From positions 20,098-84,097 of the forward strand of contig USFW01000006.1 in the NCBI GenBank assembly GCA_900553985.1: a DNA stretch of 64,000 bases. Reading direction: 5' to 3'. Below are positions 62,402-64,000 of the stretch, one piece after another; within the stretch, counting starts at the first letter, position 1; every line of letters starts with the position of its first letter. This stretch comes from an uncultured Clostridium sp. Its GTDB lineage: Bacteria > Bacillota > Clostridia > TANB77 > CAG-508. The notes beneath the pieces are model-generated. The model did not search any database and had not been told where the DNA came from. It was given only the letters and a program-made list of their open reading frames with translations. The position numbers were made by a program, and so were the translations under genes.

Positions 62402-62438
62402 AGTCATGATTTTGGGGTCGGAGACAAAAGTCATGACT
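62402..62438. repeat. REP-like palindrome, copy 2
   Basis: AGTCATGA-TTTT and AAAA-TCATGACT around GGGGTCGGAGAC. Inverse orientation to copy 3. Confidence 0.7.
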
Positions 62439-62490
62439 TCTTTATGATATCCAAACATTCTTTAATATTTTTATATGACTTTTCAAATAA

Positions 62491-62544
62491 ATTTTTTTTT
62501 GACATGATTTTTGTCTCTGACCCCAAAATCATGTCAAAAAAAAT
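62491..62544. repeat. REP-like palindrome, copy 3
   Basis: A stem of about 19 bp (T-run, GACATGATTTT with AAAATCATGTC, A-run) around TGTCTCTGACCCC. With copy 2 it forms an inverted pair (BIME-like) between convergent genes. Confidence 0.7.
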
Positions 62545-62563
62545 CTCTCAACACTAGAGATTT
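62541..62563 (-). terminator. Terminator after the flavodiiron protein gene
   Basis: AAATCTCT (62541-62548) pairs with AGAGATTT (62556-62563), with a long T-run on the minus strand formed by the A-run of REP copy 3. Confidence 0.7.
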
Positions 62564-62575
62564 AAAAAAATTCTT

Positions 62576-63742
62576 TTATTTTTCTAAAATCTCTTTTGCC
62601 ATTTCTTTTAATTGCTCTCTATTTTCCTCTTTCATTGTTGACTTTATTGTTACAACATTTTCTAGTACATTTATATCTTTCATTCCCTGTAACATATTTT
62701 TCATACATTTTCCTGCTGATGGTGCCCAAGAGCCATTTTCTATTATTGCAACTGTTCTGTTTTGATAATTTCTATCTTTTAGATGTTCTAAAAAATGTCT
62801 CATTGGAGGAAATACTCCTGTATTATAGCTTGAAGCTGCTACTATTAAATGCGAATATCTAAATGCATCTTCTACTGCTTCTGCCCAATCTTCTGTTGCT
62901 AAATTTCCTAATACTACTTTTTTTGCTCCGTTTTCTTCTAATATCTTTTTCATCTCATTTGCTACTTTTAATGTGTTTCCATGTATTGATGCACACGCTA
63001 TATATATTCCCTCTTCTTCTGGTTCATATTTACTCCATATATCATATTTATTAATATAATATTGTAAATTTTCTTTCAATATTGGTCCATGTAAAGGACA
63101 AGTCATTTTTATATCTAAATTTTCTAATTTTTTTAATAAAGCTTGTACTTGCATTCCATATTTTCCAACTATTCCAAAATAATATCTTCTTGCTTCACAA
63201 TCCCATTCTTCGTCTATATTTAATGAACCAAATTTACCAAATGCATCTGCTGAAAATAATATTTTTTCTGTTTGTTCATATGTTACCATTACTTCTGGCC
63301 AATGTACCATTGGCGCCATGAAAAATTGTAATTTATGTTTTCCTATATCTAGTACATCACCTTCCATAACCACAAACTTTCTATTAGAAAAATCTATGTC
63401 AAAAAAATTATTAAGCATATTAAATGTAATTTGATTTCCTACTATTTTCATTTTAGGATACTTTTCAGCAATTAAACCAATATTATATGCATGGTCTGGT
63501 TCCATATGAGAAACTACTAAATAATCTGGCTCTTCCCCATCTAATGTTTCTTCTAAGTTTTTAAGCCACTCTTTGGTTAGTCTTTCATCTATTGTATCTA
63601 ATATTACATTTTTCTCGTCTTTTATTACATATGAGTTATAACTCATTCCATTTTCTAATACATATTGATTTTCAAATAACTTTATATTTTCATCACTTGC
63701 TCCTATATATTTAATTTCTTTTGAAATATTCATATCTTTCAT
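62576..63742 (-). CDS. Flavodiiron protein (FprA-like oxygen/NO reductase)
   Basis: Reduces oxygen to water, or NO to nitrous oxide, protecting anaerobes. 388 residues. The metallo-beta-lactamase domain has the diiron ligands in SHMEPDH, MVHWPEV, FSADAFG and CPLHGPIL. The C-terminal flavodoxin domain has the FMN loop ACASIHGNTLKVA and IENGSWAPSAGK. ATG 63742 is chosen because AGGAGGTACTTTGGG stands before it. Intact; fits a strict anaerobe with transient oxygen exposure. Confidence 0.94.
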   Translation of the reverse strand: MKDMNISKEIKYIGASDENIKLFENQYVLENGMSYNSYVIKDEKNVILDTIDERLTKEWLKNLEETLDGEEPDYLVVSHMEPDHAYNIGLIAEKYPKMKIVGNQITFNMLNNFFDIDFSNRKFVVMEGDVLDIGKHKLQFFMAPMVHWPEVMVTYEQTEKILFSADAFGKFGSLNIDEEWDCEARRYYFGIVGKYGMQVQALLKKLENLDIKMTCPLHGPILKENLQYYINKYDIWSKYEPEEEGIYIACASIHGNTLKVANEMKKILEENGAKKVVLGNLATEDWAEAVEDAFRYSHLIVAASSYNTGVFPPMRHFLEHLKDRNYQNRTVAIIENGSWAPSAGKCMKNMLQGMKDINVLENVVTIKSTMKEENREQLKEMAKEILEK

Positions 63743-63853
63743 CCCAAAGTACCTCCTATACAATTTATAATTTATATCCTATCATAAAATTATTTATAAA
63801 TAAATAATTTTTCAAAAATACTTTTACAAAATGCCATCAACCACTAGTTTTAG

Positions 63854-64000
63854 TTTTTATTGTAGAGTAGCTCGAAATAGTTTATACTTATGATTTTTTT
63901 AGATTTTTGACGTTCGATTGGAATGAAAAATAGAATTGGTTAGGGTTTCGAATGAGGAATGCTCACGGTACCTGAAGTATGAAGGGGTCTGAGTGAGAGA
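63854..64000 (+). repeat. Structured inverted-repeat element, second copy cut by window end
   Basis: From TTTTTATTGTAGAG at 63854 it follows the element at 20358: the GACGTTCGATT boundary, the AATAGAATTGGTTAGG helix arm and the CGAATGAGGAATG, CACGGTACCTGAAG and GAAGGGGTCTGAGTGA core are nearly identical. Only the 5' outer-stem sequence differs. The 3' half lies outside the window. If that half is complementary to the changed stem, this is covariation. Confidence 0.75.

Overview
The window looks like the chromosome of an uncultured, very low-G+C, spore-forming member of the Clostridia (Bacillota). Evidence: a complete-looking spoIIIA cluster and spoIVA, a type II fatty-acid operon, a MurT/GatD lipid II amidation pair, a VanR/VanS-like two-component system, strong AGGAGG ribosome binding sites and Gram-positive promoters. 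No rRNA, tRNA, CRISPR array or intact transposase was seen.

Layout. 1-2.4 kb: pnp (cut by the window edge) and rpsO. 2.5-6.7 kb: a large prepilin-like repeat protein and a decayed XRE gene. 6.7-12.1 kb: fabH-fabD-fabG-fabF-accB-fabZ, minus strand, ending in a perfect terminator. 12.1-14.7 kb: a small XRE regulator and a second prepilin-like gene behind an attenuator-like leader. 14.7-20.3 kb: spoIIIAA to spoIIIAH. 20.3-31.9 kb: a structured inverted-repeat element, a large anchored protein, yebC, then an accessory zone of decaying genes (Lsa-type ABC-F, GNAT), NUDIX hydrolases, a MacB-like ABC protein and SanA/YdcF. 32-38.7 kb: membrane proteins, VanZ-like protein, a two-component system, a C39-like peptidase and two paralogous membrane proteins. 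38.9-47.8 kb: a cell-wall-anchored repeat protein, a RhuM remnant, a FUSC-type exporter, a DUF4116 protein, an Mg-type P-ATPase and a HAD nucleotidase. 48-57.7 kb: murT-gatD, an HD protein, metK, ligA and a two-gene GlmU-like pair. 58-64 kb: spoIVA, GNAT, rlmN and a flavodiiron protein.

The main finding concerns the codon CGG. Reading every gene in frame, I find only five CGG codons in the window. At four of them (the prepilin-like gene, spoIIIAB, a NUDIX hydrolase, metK) the zero frame runs into a premature stop, but skipping exactly one base, the C of CGG, restores the expected protein with a GGN (Gly) codon next. Two of these genes are normally indispensable for growth (metK) or sporulation (spoIIIAB). 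This points to +1 frameshifting or quadruplet decoding at CGG, perhaps tied to loss of a CGG-reading tRNA. The fifth CGG (60757-60759) appears to be read without a shift and is a real counter-example.

Other signals: a family of three 125-bp structured repeats, all + strand; a structured element with a perfect 42-bp terminal stem (one full copy, one cut by the window end, one remnant); a shared H-type pseudoknot leader before gatD and rlmN; a His/Thr-repeat leader ORF with a terminator before a prepilin-like gene; and REP-like palindromes with a conserved GGGGTCGGAGAC loop.
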